A stretch of 64,000 bases of DNA from Streptomyces sp. A3M-1-3 (GCF_024213665.1 NZ_JANAVP010000034.1:17543-81542), one strand, 5' to 3'; shown: positions 15,665-24,632, counted from the first letter of the stretch. The notes: generated by a model from the sequence alone, not told the origin. A program made the numbers and translations.

Positions 15665-17311
15665 TTGAACGGACCCCTCATCGTCCAGAGTGACAAGACT
15701 CTGCTCCTGGAAGTCGACCACGAGCAGGCTGACGCCTGCCGCCGTGCCATCGCGCCCTTCGCCGAGCTGGAGCGCGCGCCCGAGCACATTCATACGTACC
15801 GGGTGACGCCTCTCGGCCTGTGGAACGCCCGCGCCGCCGGGCACGATGCCGAGCAGGTCGTGGACGCGCTCGTGGAGTTCTCCCGGTACCCCGTGCCGCA
15901 CGCGCTGCTCGTGGACGTCGCCGAGACGATGGCCCGGTACGGGCGGCTCACGCTCTCCAAGCACCCCACCCACGGGCTCGTGCTGACCACCACCGACCGG
16001 CCCGTCCTCGAGGAGATCCTGCGGTCGAAGAAGGTCCAGCCCCTGGTCGGGGCCCGGATCGACCCGGACACCGTCGCCGTGCATCCCTCCGAGCGCGGTC
16101 AGATCAAGCAGACGCTGCTGAGGCTGGGCTGGCCGGCCGAGGACCTCGCCGGGTACGTGGACGGCGAGGCGCACCCCATCGAGCTGGCGGAGAACGGCTG
16201 GGCGCTGCGCGCCTACCAGAAGCAGGCCGTCGAAGGGTTCTGGCACGGCGGGTCCGGGGTCGTGGTGCTGCCCTGCGGGGCCGGCAAGACCCTGGTCGGC
16301 GCCGGGGCGATGGCGCAGGCCAAGGCGACCACGCTGATCCTGGTCACGAATACCGTGTCCGCCCGGCAGTGGAAGCACGAGCTGGTGAAGCGGACCTCGC
16401 TGACCGAGGACGAGATCGGCGAGTACAGCGGTACGCGCAAGGAGATCCGGCCGGTCACGATCGCGACGTACCAGGTCCTGACGACGAAGCGGAAGGGCAT
16501 CTATCCGCACCTGGAGCTGTTCGACTCCCGCGACTGGGGTCTGATCGTGTACGACGAGGTGCATCTGCTGCCCGCGCCGGTCTTCAAGTTCACGGCCGAC
16601 CTGCAGGCCCGGCGCCGGCTCGGCCTCACGGCGACGCTCGTACGCGAGGACGGGCGCGAGTCGGACGTCTTCTCGCTCATCGGCCCGAAGCGCTTCGACG
16701 CGCCGTGGAAGGAGATCGAGGCGCAGGGTTACATCGCGCCCGCGGACTGTGTCGAGGTGCGGGTCAACCTGACGGAGAGCGAGCGCCTGGCGTACGCGAC
16801 CGCGGAGACCGAGGAGAAGTACCGCTACTGCGCGACGACCGAGACCAAGCGGAACGTGACGGAGGCCCTGGTCGCCAAGCACCGGGGTGAGCAGACGCTG
16901 GTCATCGGGCAGTACATCGACCAGCTGGACGAGCTCGGCGAGCATCTCGACGCCCCGGTCATCAAGGGCGAGACGAGCAACGCGCAGCGCGAGAAGCTCT
17001 TCGAGGCGTTCCGGCAGGGCGAGATCAGCGTGCTGGTGGTGTCGAAGGTCGCGAACTTCTCGATCGACCTGCCGGAGGCGACGGTCGCGATCCAGGTGTC
17101 GGGCACGTTCGGGTCCCGGCAGGAGGAGGCCCAGCGGCTGGGCCGGGTGCTGCGTCCGAAGGCGGACGGCCACGAGGCCCGGTTCTACTCGGTGGTCGCG
17201 CGCGACACGATCGACCAGGACTTCGCGGCGCACCGCCAGCGGTTCCTGGCCGAGCAGGGCTACGCGTACCGGATCGTGGACGCGGACGAACTGCTGGCCG
17301 GCGAGCGATGA
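15665..17311 (+). CDS. bacterial XPB-type DNA repair helicase
   Basis: 548 residues from a TTG at 15665 with GGGAAAGGG about 7 nt upstream. The N-terminal 180 residues are the damage-recognition-like domain (LIVQSDKTLLLEV). Superfamily 2 motifs follow: Walker A LPCGAGKT, DEVH box (VYDEVHLLPAP), motif III GLTATL, motif V-like VVSKVANFSIDLPEA and motif VI QRLGRVLRP. It is an ATP-dependent 3'-5' helicase or translocase homologous to TFIIH XPB. It is likely paired with the helicase-C-terminal protein at 10376; VapBC and other accessory genes separate them here. Confidence 0.95.
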   Translation: MNGPLIVQSDKTLLLEVDHEQADACRRAIAPFAELERAPEHIHTYRVTPLGLWNARAAGHDAEQVVDALVEFSRYPVPHALLVDVAETMARYGRLTLSKHPTHGLVLTTTDRPVLEEILRSKKVQPLVGARIDPDTVAVHPSERGQIKQTLLRLGWPAEDLAGYVDGEAHPIELAENGWALRAYQKQAVEGFWHGGSGVVVLPCGAGKTLVGAGAMAQAKATTLILVTNTVSARQWKHELVKRTSLTEDEIGEYSGTRKEIRPVTIATYQVLTTKRKGIYPHLELFDSRDWGLIVYDEVHLLPAPVFKFTADLQARRRLGLTATLVREDGRESDVFSLIGPKRFDAPWKEIEAQGYIAPADCVEVRVNLTESERLAYATAETEEKYRYCATTETKRNVTEALVAKHRGEQTLVIGQYIDQLDELGEHLDAPVIKGETSNAQREKLFEAFRQGEISVLVVSKVANFSIDLPEATVAIQVSGTFGSRQEEAQRLGRVLRPKADGHEARFYSVVARDTIDQDFAAHRQRFLAEQGYAYRIVDADELLAGER

Positions 17312-17362
17312 GTCCGGGGCAGTCCGACGGTCTGTAGAGGTGAGACCTCTGGAAGGAGCGCC

Positions 17363-17647
17363 GTGATCATCGTGTCCGGAAAGCTGTACGTCGATCCTGC
17401 CGCGCGCGACGCGTACCTGGCCGGCTGCCGCACCGTCGTCGAGCAGGCGCGGGCCGCGCCCGGCTGCTTCGACTTCGCCCTGTCCGCCGATCTGGCCGAG
17501 CCGGGCCGGATCAATGTGTACGAGCGGTGGGAGTCGGACGAGCAGCTGATGGCGTTCCGCGGGTCGGGTCCGGAGCCGGAGCAGGCGGCCGCGATCCGCG
17601 ACGCGGAGGTGAGCCGGTACCGGATCTCGGCCGTCGAGCCCGCGTAG
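17363..17647 (+). CDS. ABM-fold (antibiotic biosynthesis monooxygenase-like) protein
   Basis: 94 residues from GTG 17363 with GGAAGGAG upstream. The ferredoxin-like dimeric ABM fold shows as IIVSGKLYVDPAARDAYL, then APGCFDFALSADL and INVYERWESDEQLMAF. Such proteins are small cofactor-free monooxygenases or quinol/haem-binding proteins. No biosynthetic cluster is near, so a generic or detoxification role is more likely. It is 51 nt after the XPB gene on the same strand and may be co-transcribed. Confidence 0.85.
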   Translation: MIIVSGKLYVDPAARDAYLAGCRTVVEQARAAPGCFDFALSADLAEPGRINVYERWESDEQLMAFRGSGPEPEQAAAIRDAEVSRYRISAVEPA

Positions 17648-17671
17648 CCACGGGCTCGCCCGGCCGGGTAC

Positions 17672-18883
17672 TCACTTCGCGCGGCGCGCGTACTCATTCC
17701 GTACGGGTACCTGCGGCCGCACGCCGCGCTGCCCCGGGACCGGCCGTGCGGGGGCCGGTGCGCAAGCGGCGAGGAGCAGGAGGCCGGCGGCGAGCAGGGG
17801 GTAGGGCGACGCCAGGGGCTGTTGCCACCAGGGCAGCTGGAGGTCGAGATCGCCTTGGTGCGGTACGAGCCACAGCGTGCGGGCGGTGAAGACCGCGCCG
17901 ACCGCGGCGGCCGTGCGTACGTAGCCCTCCGCCACCAGGACCGCGAGCAGCGGTACGCACCACACCCAGTGGTGGGACCAGCTGATGGGCGAGACGAGCA
18001 GCGCCGTGAGGGCGGTGATCAGGACGCCCCAGGTCTCCCGGCCGTCCCGGACGGCCACCCGGCGGGCCAGCCAGAGACCGCCGACGCCCGTGGCCACCGC
18101 GAGGGCCACCCAGAGGAGACCCGGCTCGGGCGTGTGCAGGACGCGGGACAGCAGGCCCTGCAGCGACTGGTTGTCGACGATCCACGGCTTGCCGACGCGG
18201 TCGGTCTCGAAGATCCGCCGGGTCCAGAAGTCGACGCTGGCCCCGGGCAGGACGAGCGCCCCGAGCAGCACGGTGCCGGTGAAGGAGGCGAGGGCGGTCA
18301 GACCGGCCCGTACCCGGCCGGTCAGCAGCAGGTAGACGATGAAGATCGCCGGGGTGAGCTTGACGCCGGCCGCGATGCCGAGCGCGAAGCCCTTGCCGAG
18401 CGCGCCGTCCGGGCGGGCCAGGTCCCAGAGGACGAGGCAGGTCAGGGCGAGGTTGATCTGGCCGAACAGGAGGGTCTGGAAGACGGGCTCCAGCCACAGC
18501 CCGAACGCCGTCGCGGCCAGCACCATCCCGGGGCGGGCGGGGAGCCGTGCGAACCGGCAGGAGAGGTGGACGAGGAGCGCGAGGAGCGCGGCGTTCCCGG
18601 CAACGAAGACGATCTTGAGCGCGTCGACGGGCAGCCAAGTGGTCGGAACGAAGAGGATCGCGGCGAATGGCGGATAGGTGGCGGGCAGGTTCCACTTGGT
18701 GACCGTGAAGCCGTACAGGTCGGTGCCGTTGGCGACCGCCGCACCCTCCGCGCGGTAGACAAGGGTGTCGGCCATGGGAATGCGCTGGACGATGCACAGC
18801 ACGGCGAGCGCGGCAAGGGAGCCTGCGAACAGTACGCCCGATGCGAGCAGGAAGGGGCGGGTAACGATGCGGCTCCGGGTCAC
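17672..18883 (-). CDS. GT87-family (polyprenol-phosphate-mannose dependent) glycosyltransferase
   Basis: 403 residues from GTG 18883. About ten to eleven hydrophobic helices. The first periplasmic loop has DTLVYRAEGAAVANGTDLYG with the acidic residue expected in GT-C enzymes, and FGQINLALTCLVLWDL and GVKLTPAIFIVYLLL are hallmark blocks of the GT87 (DUF2029) family. Relatives are alpha-mannosyltransferases that extend cell-envelope lipoglycans. The C-terminus ends in a Pro/Arg tail. It is convergent to the ABM gene. Confidence 0.9.
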   Translation of the reverse strand: MTRSRIVTRPFLLASGVLFAGSLAALAVLCIVQRIPMADTLVYRAEGAAVANGTDLYGFTVTKWNLPATYPPFAAILFVPTTWLPVDALKIVFVAGNAALLALLVHLSCRFARLPARPGMVLAATAFGLWLEPVFQTLLFGQINLALTCLVLWDLARPDGALGKGFALGIAAGVKLTPAIFIVYLLLTGRVRAGLTALASFTGTVLLGALVLPGASVDFWTRRIFETDRVGKPWIVDNQSLQGLLSRVLHTPEPGLLWVALAVATGVGGLWLARRVAVRDGRETWGVLITALTALLVSPISWSHHWVWCVPLLAVLVAEGYVRTAAAVGAVFTARTLWLVPHQGDLDLQLPWWQQPLASPYPLLAAGLLLLAACAPAPARPVPGQRGVRPQVPVRNEYARRAK

Positions 18884-18935
18884 GCGCGTGACCCTAGTGG
18901 ATCCCCTTCAAATCCCGTGGATCAGGTAACAGAGA

Positions 18936-19142
18936 TCAGGGACCAGGGACCAGGGACCAGTGGCGTATGACGCCGGCCTCTTCGGCGTACTCACCGAGGA
19001 CGATCACGCCGAACGCGGCGGAGGCAAAGACCTTGACGGCACGCAGGGCGTCGCCGAGGCGGTGGGGGTGGTGGGTGCCGGAGGCCGCGGTCGCGCCGCG
19101 GTGGGGGCCGGCCTGGGCTGGGTTGAAGGCTGCACTGCTCAT
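18936..19142 (-). CDS. small conserved Streptomyces protein, unknown function
   Basis: 68 residues from ATG 19142. Two blocks stand out: SSAAFNPAQAGPHRG at the start and RLGDALRAVKVFASAAFGVIVLGEYAEEAGV, with one hydrophobic helix. I recall similar short proteins in other Streptomyces ending soon after EEAGV; here the last residues (WSLVPGP) come from the CAGGGAC heptamer repeat, so the C-terminus may be extended. Function unknown. Confidence 0.6.
   Translation of the reverse strand: MSSAAFNPAQAGPHRGATAASGTHHPHRLGDALRAVKVFASAAFGVIVLGEYAEEAGVIRHWSLVPGP
18937..18960. repeat. CAGGGAC heptamer tandem repeat
   Basis: Three perfect copies of CAGGGAC followed by a partial CAG. It overlaps the last codons of the small gene at 18936. 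Because the unit is 7 nt, a change in copy number would shift that frame and change the C-terminus. Confidence 0.8.
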
Positions 19143-19290
19143 GTTTCCATGATGGGTTTCCGACTTGCGAAAAGCGTCGGTCTATGGACCTGACCTCGGG
19201 TCGGGACGAGTACCCCCTAGGACCGACGCGTCCCCTACGGGAGACACACGCCCCCTACCGGAGCGGTACGGGCCATACGCGGGATATTCA

Positions 19291-19320
19291 TTCGCCCGGT
19301 CATCGCCCACTGGCTAGAAT
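19291..19320 (+). promoter_or_regulatory. putative promoter of the HelR-type gene
   Basis: TAGAAT at 19315-19320 fits a sigma-70-type -10 box (HrdB in Streptomyces), with TTCGCC at 19291-19296 as a weak -35 at 18-nt spacing. It would give a leader of about 110 nt. I looked for, and did not find, a rifamycin-associated inverted repeat. Confidence 0.4.
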
Positions 19321-19434
19321 CGCCCGTCTTGCCGCCTCCCGAACCGCGCTGCCCACAGCAGCCGGGGGAGCGCCGCCGGCCGGACGGAAACCGGCCGGCG
19401 CCCCTGCCCGCATGCTCACGCCGGAGGCAACACC

Positions 19435-21504
19435 GTGCCCGCGCACGCCCCCACATCCCCACTCGGCCCCGACCCCCTGGCCCGCGAGCGTGCCCACCTC
19501 GCCGCCTCCCGCGCCGCGCTGCGCGCGATGCGCGAGGATGTCGAGTCGCTCGACATCCGCGACGTCACCGCGAACTGGGTGAACGCCGCGGTCCTCCAGT
19601 CGCAGATCGAAGACCGCATCAAGGCGCTCGCCGACCTCACCCACACCCCGCTGTTCTTCGGCCGCCTCGACTATCTGCACGCACCGGGCAGGGAGCTGGC
19701 GGAAGGTGCCGGGGGCGAGCAGTTCTACATCGGACGCCGGCACGTCCACGACTCCGACGGCGACCCGATGGTCATCGACTGGCGCGCGCCCGTCTCGCAG
19801 CCCTTCTACCGGGCCTCGAAGAAGGACCCGCTGGACATCGCGCTGCGCCGCCGCTTCGGTTACACGGGCGGCGACCTCACGGCGTACGAGGACGAGCACC
19901 TCACCGACCCCACAGAGGCGGCACAGACCAGCAAGCTGCTCCAGGCCGAGATCGAACGCCCCCGCGTCGGTCCGATGCGGGACATCGTCGCGACGATCCA
20001 GCCCGAGCAGGACGAGATCGTACGGTCGGGCCTGTCCGGCAGCGTCTGCGTACAGGGCGGCCCGGGCACCGGAAAGACAGCCGTGGGCCTGCACCGGGTC
20101 GCGTACCTGCTCTACGCCCACCGGGAACGGCTGGCCCGCACCGGCACGCTCGTCATCGGACCGAACCGGTCCTTCCTCCACTACATCGAGCAAGTGCTGC
20201 CCGCGCTCGGCGAGTTGGAGGTCAGGCAGTCGACGGTCGACGATCTCGTCGCGACGCACGTGGAGGTGCGCGGCACGGACGACCCCGCGGCGGCGGTCAT
20301 CAAGGGCGACGCGAGGATGGCCGAAGTCCTGCGCCGCGCGGTCCGCTCGCACGTGAGCGTCCCCACCGAGCCGGTCGTGGTGGTCCGCGGCTCGCGCCGG
20401 TGGCGGATCCCGGCGTACGAACTCGAGGAGATCGTGGGTGAGTTGCTCGCCCGGGACATCCGCTACGGCGCCGCCCGCGACGCCCTCCCGCAGCGCATCG
20501 CACACGCGGTACTGGTGCGGATGGAGCAGGCGGGCGAGGCCCCGGACGACCGGATCCAGGACGCGGTGGCGCGAAACCCCGCGGTCAAGGCGGCGGTCAA
20601 GGCGATCTGGCCACCGGTGGACCCGGCGAAGCTGGTCCACCGGCTGCTCTCCGACCCGGACTTCCTCGCCGCCCAGGCGGAGGGTGTCCTGTCCCCCGAC
20701 GAGCAGAAGGCGATCCTCTCCACCAAGCCGGCCCGCAGCGCGAGAGCGGCCAAGTGGTCTTCGGCGGACGCGGTGTTGATCGACGAGGCGCAGGATCTCG
20801 TCTCCCGCACGCACTCCCTCGGCCATGTCGTCCTCGACGAGGCGCAGGACCTGTCCCCGATGCAGTACCGGGCGGTGGGCCGCCGCTGCACGACCGGTTC
20901 CGCGACGGTCCTCGGCGACCTGGCGCAGGGTACGACGCCGTGGGCGACCGAGAGCTGGGCGGAGGCCCTGGCCCACCTGGGCAAACCGGACGCGGCCGTC
21001 GAGGAACTCACGGCGGGCTTCCGCGTGCCGCGCGAGGTCATCGCGTACGCGTCCCGCCTCCTGCCGACGATCTCCCCCGGTCTGGCGCCCGTCTCCTCGG
21101 TCCGCGAGACGCCGGGCTCACTGGAGGTGCGGCAGGTCGCGGACCTGGACACCGCGGTGGTCGCCGCGTGCAAGGAGTCGCTGCGCCACGAGGGCTCCAT
21201 CGGCCTGATCGCGGCCGACGCCCGCATCCCGGCCCTGACGGAGGCACTGTCGGCGGCGGGCCACACGTACCTCTCACCGGGCGAGGAGACGACCGCGGCG
21301 TCCCGCCTCACGCTGGTCCCGGCGTCGCTGGCGAAGGGCCTGGAGTACGACTACGTGGTACTGGACGAGCCGTCGGCGGTGGTGGACGGCGAACCGGACG
21401 AACGAACGGGCCTGCGCCGCCTGTACGTTGCCCTGACCCGAGCGGTATCAGGCCTGACAGTCCTCCACCGAACCCCCCTGCCCCCGCAGTTGGCGACCCC
21501 GTGA
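19435..21504 (+). CDS. helR: HelD/HelR-type RNA polymerase-recycling ATPase
   Basis: 689 residues from GTG 19435 with GGAGG 8 nt upstream. It is a UvrD-like superfamily 1 ATPase: Walker A QGGPGTGKTAV, two DEAQDL boxes (VLIDEAQDLVSR and VVLDEAQDLSP), and a C-terminal motif VI region (LRRLYVALTRAVSGL). The N-terminal coiled coil (LARERAHLAASRAALRAM) and the VIDWRAPVSQPFY block are typical of HelD-class proteins that pull stalled RNA polymerase off DNA. In Streptomyces, HelR confers rifamycin tolerance by displacing the drug. The choice of HelR over HelD is by overall resemblance only. Confidence 0.85.
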   Translation: MPAHAPTSPLGPDPLARERAHLAASRAALRAMREDVESLDIRDVTANWVNAAVLQSQIEDRIKALADLTHTPLFFGRLDYLHAPGRELAEGAGGEQFYIGRRHVHDSDGDPMVIDWRAPVSQPFYRASKKDPLDIALRRRFGYTGGDLTAYEDEHLTDPTEAAQTSKLLQAEIERPRVGPMRDIVATIQPEQDEIVRSGLSGSVCVQGGPGTGKTAVGLHRVAYLLYAHRERLARTGTLVIGPNRSFLHYIEQVLPALGELEVRQSTVDDLVATHVEVRGTDDPAAAVIKGDARMAEVLRRAVRSHVSVPTEPVVVVRGSRRWRIPAYELEEIVGELLARDIRYGAARDALPQRIAHAVLVRMEQAGEAPDDRIQDAVARNPAVKAAVKAIWPPVDPAKLVHRLLSDPDFLAAQAEGVLSPDEQKAILSTKPARSARAAKWSSADAVLIDEAQDLVSRTHSLGHVVLDEAQDLSPMQYRAVGRRCTTGSATVLGDLAQGTTPWATESWAEALAHLGKPDAAVEELTAGFRVPREVIAYASRLLPTISPGLAPVSSVRETPGSLEVRQVADLDTAVVAACKESLRHEGSIGLIAADARIPALTEALSAAGHTYLSPGEETTAASRLTLVPASLAKGLEYDYVVLDEPSAVVDGEPDERTGLRRLYVALTRAVSGLTVLHRTPLPPQLATP

Positions 21505-21543
21505 ACCTGGGGGTCTTCACGCCGGTGGACTCGGGAGTGCCCG

Positions 21544-22230
21544 TCAGCCCACCGCCTCGCGCCACTCCGCGACCGCCGCCGCGTCGACCGGCGCCGACCA
21601 GCCGCCCGGCCGCGCCGCGCCGCCGATGTGGAACGCGTCCAGCCCCGCCGCCCGCAGCACCGGCAGGTGGTCCAGGCGGAGGCCGCCCCCGACCAGGATC
21701 TGCGGCTCGTAGCCGGGCTTCCCCCGCCGCGCCGCCTCCGCGAGGAGTACGGGCAGCCCCGCGTCCACCCCCGCCGCCGCCCCGGCGGTGAGGTACGCGT
21801 CGAGGCCCGGCAGCTCCGCGAGCTGCTTCCGCAGCGCATCGCGATCGCGGGCCCGGTCGATCGCCCGGTGGAACGTCCACCGGCACCCCTCCAACACCGC
21901 GACGAGCCGTTCCACCGTGACCAGGTCCGGTGTGCCGTCCGGGTCCAGGAAGCCGAACACGAACTCCTCCGCACCCTCGGCCCGCAGCGCCTGCGCATCT
22001 CGTACGAGGGCATCGACGTCCCCGGCGGCGAAGCCGTCCGCCGCTCTCAGCATCACGCGCAGCGGAATGTCGACGGCGGCCCGGATCGCGGCGACGGTTT
22101 CGCGCGACGGTGTGAGCCCGTCGGCGGCCATTTCGGTGACCAGCTCAAGGCGGTCCGCACCACCGGCCTGGGCGGCGACGGCGTCCTCAGCGTTGAGGGC
22201 GATCACCTCCAGGACTGCACGGTTGCTCAT
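21544..22230 (-). CDS. cutC: CutC family protein
   Basis: 228 residues from ATG 22230. A TIM-barrel protein with LEVIALNAEDAVAAQAGGADRLEL at the start, then IPLRVMLR and TFHRAIDRARD, and the late block QILVGGGLRLDHLPVL. These are CutC hallmarks. The family was named for copper tolerance in E. coli, but that role is doubted and the enzyme activity is uncertain; it is cytoplasmic. It is convergent to the HelR gene and divergent from the HD-domain gene. Confidence 0.93.
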   Translation of the reverse strand: MSNRAVLEVIALNAEDAVAAQAGGADRLELVTEMAADGLTPSRETVAAIRAAVDIPLRVMLRAADGFAAGDVDALVRDAQALRAEGAEEFVFGFLDPDGTPDLVTVERLVAVLEGCRWTFHRAIDRARDRDALRKQLAELPGLDAYLTAGAAAGVDAGLPVLLAEAARRGKPGYEPQILVGGGLRLDHLPVLRAAGLDAFHIGGAARPGGWSAPVDAAAVAEWREAVG

Positions 22231-22333
22231 GTGACCCCATTTCTTAGGGAAGACGTTCCGGCCGTACCGGATATAGGTCTAGTCCAATGACCACCCTAGG
22301 GGACACCCCGAGCGGCGGGCCACAATGGGCGGC

Positions 22334-22978
22334 ATGGCCGAGCACCCCGCATACGAAGACCTCCGCCGCCGCTGGGCGTCGGCGGTACCCGACGCGACGC
22401 TCCGCGCCGACGCGGACCGGTACGCCGACAACCTGCTCGCTCGCTGGGCCGAGCCGCAGCGGCGGTACCACACCACCGACCACCTGCTGGCGGTGCTCGC
22501 GCGTGTCGACGAGCTGGCGGAGTACGCGGACGACGTGGACGTCGTCCGGCTCGCGGCCTGGTTCCACGACGCGGTCTACCGCCCGGACCGCTCGGAGAAC
22601 GAGGAGCGCAGCGCGGCCCTGGCCGAGCGCGCCCTGCCCGAGCTGGGCCTCGACGAGGCCCGTACGGCCGAGGTCGCCCGGCTCGTCCGGCTCACGGTCA
22701 CCCACGACCCGCAGCCGGGCGACGCGAACGGCGAGGTCCTGTGCGACGCGGACCTGGCGATCCTGGCGGCGGACCCGAAGACGTACGCGGCGTACGCGTC
22801 CGCGGTCCGCGAGGAGTACGGCTTCGTGCCGGACGACGCGTTCCGCGAGGGCCGGGTGGCGGTCCTGCGCCAGCTCCTGGCACTGCGGACGCTGTTCCGT
22901 ACGCAGTACGGCCAGGAGCAGTGGGAGGAAAGGGCCCGCCGGAACCTCACCACGGAACTGGACCTGCTGACGGCATAA
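22334..22978 (+). CDS. HD-domain metal-dependent phosphohydrolase
   Basis: 214 residues from the ATG at 22334; an in-frame ATG at 22325 is possible. The HD pattern is RYHTTDHLLAVL, then AAWFHDAVY with the paired His-Asp, and CDADLAIL for the second Asp. The family acts on phosphate esters or nucleotides. The substrate is unknown; similar short HD proteins are annotated as predicted metal-dependent hydrolases. A weak hairpin follows the stop. Confidence 0.88.
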   Translation: MAEHPAYEDLRRRWASAVPDATLRADADRYADNLLARWAEPQRRYHTTDHLLAVLARVDELAEYADDVDVVRLAAWFHDAVYRPDRSENEERSAALAERALPELGLDEARTAEVARLVRLTVTHDPQPGDANGEVLCDADLAILAADPKTYAAYASAVREEYGFVPDDAFREGRVAVLRQLLALRTLFRTQYGQEQWEERARRNLTTELDLLTA

Positions 22979-23300
22979 CGCGCATGGCCGCCGGCGAGGG
23001 GGTCCCTCGGCGGGGGATAGCGCAGGAATGGGGGCCCGGCCCTCGTGAGTGTGGGGCGGCGCGATCACTGCGTGGTGGGCCCGGCCGGGCTCAGCGGCCG
23101 CCAGGCCGGTGGGCGGGGGCGGTTGGGCTTGGCCGGGAGCGAGTGCTTCGGCGATGGCGCCGCCCTAGCTAGGCGGGATTATGGCGGCTCCGGGCCGCTC
23201 CTGCGTCGCAAACCGGGCGGCCCCGGATTACCCCGCACCACGCACCCCGGCTCTTGCGGCCCCCTCCGGCCCACCATCTGAGACACCCCCGCCACCCGGA
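22979..23300. other. intergenic region upstream of the MFS exporter
   Basis: About 320 nt. It holds the hairpin at 22991-23013, and a near-perfect palindrome around CTAGCTAG (23166-23173, flanked by CCGCC and GCGG). The frame of the MFS gene stays open from an ATG near 23181, but that N-terminal extension is Pro-rich and unlike the family, so I regard it as leader rather than coding. Confidence 0.5.
22991..23013 (+). terminator. probable terminator of the HD-domain gene
   Basis: CGAGGG (22995-23000) pairs with CCCTCG (23004-23009) across a 3-nt loop, and CCG (22991-22993) pairs with CGG (23011-23013) past one G-G mismatch. It starts 12 nt after the stop. Confidence 0.45.
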
Positions 23301-23304
23301 ATGT

Positions 23305-23331
23305 CAGGTACCAATCCACGGTTGGTACCTG
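23305..23331. promoter_or_regulatory. 10-bp inverted repeat at the start of the MFS exporter gene
   Basis: CAGGTACCAA and TTGGTACCTG form a perfect inverted repeat with a 7-nt spacer, ending 2 nt before the ATG at 23334 and beginning 2 nt after the ATG at 23301. As DNA it fits a TetR-type operator; as RNA it would hide the ribosome site of the 23334 start. Confidence 0.65.
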
Positions 23332-23333
23332 TC

Positions 23334-24632
23334 ATGCCCGAAACCGCTGAACCCGACGCCGAACCCGCCGCCGAACCCGCCGCACGCGCAGACCGCACCC
23401 GCGCGGACCGCACCCGTATGCCCCTGGCCGTCCACATCCTCGGGCTCTCCGTCTTCGCGCTCGGGACCAGCGAGTTCATGCTGTCCGGGCTGCTGCCGCC
23501 CATCGCCGCCGACCTGGACGTCACCATCCCGCAGGCCGGGCTGCTGATCTCCGCCTTCGCGATCGGCATGGTCGTCGGCGCGCCGCTGCTCGCCGTAGCC
23601 ACCCTCCGGCTCCCCCGCAAGACGACCCTGGTCGCGTTGATCTCCCTCTTCGGGCTGGGCCAGGTCGCCGGGGCGCTCGCGCCCTCGTACGAACTGCTCT
23701 TCGCCTCCCGCGTGGTCAGCGCCCTGGCGTGTGCCGGTTTCTGGGCCGTCGGGGCGGCTGTCGCCATCGCCATGGTGCCGTTCAGCTCCCGCGCCCGGGC
23801 CATGGCCGTCATGATCGGCGGGCTGTCCATCGCCAACGTCCTCGGCGTCCCGGCGGGCGCGTTCCTCGGTGAGCACCTGGGCTGGCGTTCGGCGTTCTGG
23901 GCCGTCGGCGCGGCCTCCGCCGTCGCCCTCGTCGGCGTGGTCACGCTGATCCCCCGCATTCCGCTCCCGGACGAGAAGCCGAAGCTCAGGCGTGAGTTGA
24001 CCATCTACCGCGACCGGCAGGTGTGGCTGTCAGTCTCGGTCATCGCGCTCGCGGCGGGCGGCGTCTTCTGCGCGTTCAGCTACTTCGCCCCGTTGCTGAC
24101 GGACGTCGCCGGCCTGGACTCGGGCTGGGTGCCGACCGTCCTCGCGCTCTTCGGTATCGGCGCGCTCGTGGGTACGACGATCGGCGGCCGGGTCGCCGAC
24201 GCGCACATGTTCGGGGTGCTGCTGAGCGGTATCACTGCCTCCACGGTGTTCCTGGTCGCCCTCGCCCTGTTCGCGTCGAACCAGGTCGCCGTCATCGCGC
24301 TCTCGTTCCTGCTCGGCGTCTCCGCCTTCTACACGGCCCCTGCCCTGAACGCCCGTATGTTCAACGTCGCAGGCGCCGCCCCGACCCTCGCGGCGGCCAC
24401 CACCACGGCGGCCTTCAACCTCGGCAACACCGGCGGCCCTTGGCTGGGCGGCACCGTCATCGACGCCGGCCTCGGGTTCGCGTCGACCGCGTGGGCGGGC
24501 GCGGCGATGACGGTGGTGGCGATCGGACTGGCCGCCACAGCACTGCGTCTCCAGCGCACCCCCGGCTCCCGCATCGTCTCGCGGTCCCGCTCCTCGTCCT
24601 CGGAAGCCGCAACGGAGCAGACCCCCGTCTGA
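23334..24632 (+). CDS. Cmx/CmlR-type chloramphenicol efflux MFS transporter
   Basis: 432 residues from ATG 23334; starts at 23301 or 23181 are also open. Twelve hydrophobic helices. The first reads MPLAVHILGLSVFALGTSEF and is followed by LPPIAADLDVTIPQAGLL; later blocks GGLSIANVLGVPAGAFLGE and FNLGNTGGPWLGG are typical of the DHA1 chloramphenicol exporters. Expected role: proton-driven export of chloramphenicol or a similar amphipathic drug from the cytoplasm. The Asp/Glu-rich head (PETAEPDAEP) and Ser-rich tail are variable. Neither Shine-Dalgarno is strong, so the inverted repeat over the start may control translation. Confidence 0.88.
   Translation: MPETAEPDAEPAAEPAARADRTRADRTRMPLAVHILGLSVFALGTSEFMLSGLLPPIAADLDVTIPQAGLLISAFAIGMVVGAPLLAVATLRLPRKTTLVALISLFGLGQVAGALAPSYELLFASRVVSALACAGFWAVGAAVAIAMVPFSSRARAMAVMIGGLSIANVLGVPAGAFLGEHLGWRSAFWAVGAASAVALVGVVTLIPRIPLPDEKPKLRRELTIYRDRQVWLSVSVIALAAGGVFCAFSYFAPLLTDVAGLDSGWVPTVLALFGIGALVGTTIGGRVADAHMFGVLLSGITASTVFLVALALFASNQVAVIALSFLLGVSAFYTAPALNARMFNVAGAAPTLAAATTTAAFNLGNTGGPWLGGTVIDAGLGFASTAWAGAAMTVVAIGLAATALRLQRTPGSRIVSRSRSSSSEAATEQTPV

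Noticed and set aside
19200..19434. Rifamycin-associated element upstream of the HelR-type gene
   Set aside because: I looked for the expected long inverted repeat and saw none. Regulation by rifamycin is therefore not claimed.
23181..23333. Extended N-terminus for the MFS exporter
   Set aside because: The frame is open but the extra residues are Pro/Ala-rich and not hydrophobic, have no counterpart in the family and cross the regulatory inverted repeat.
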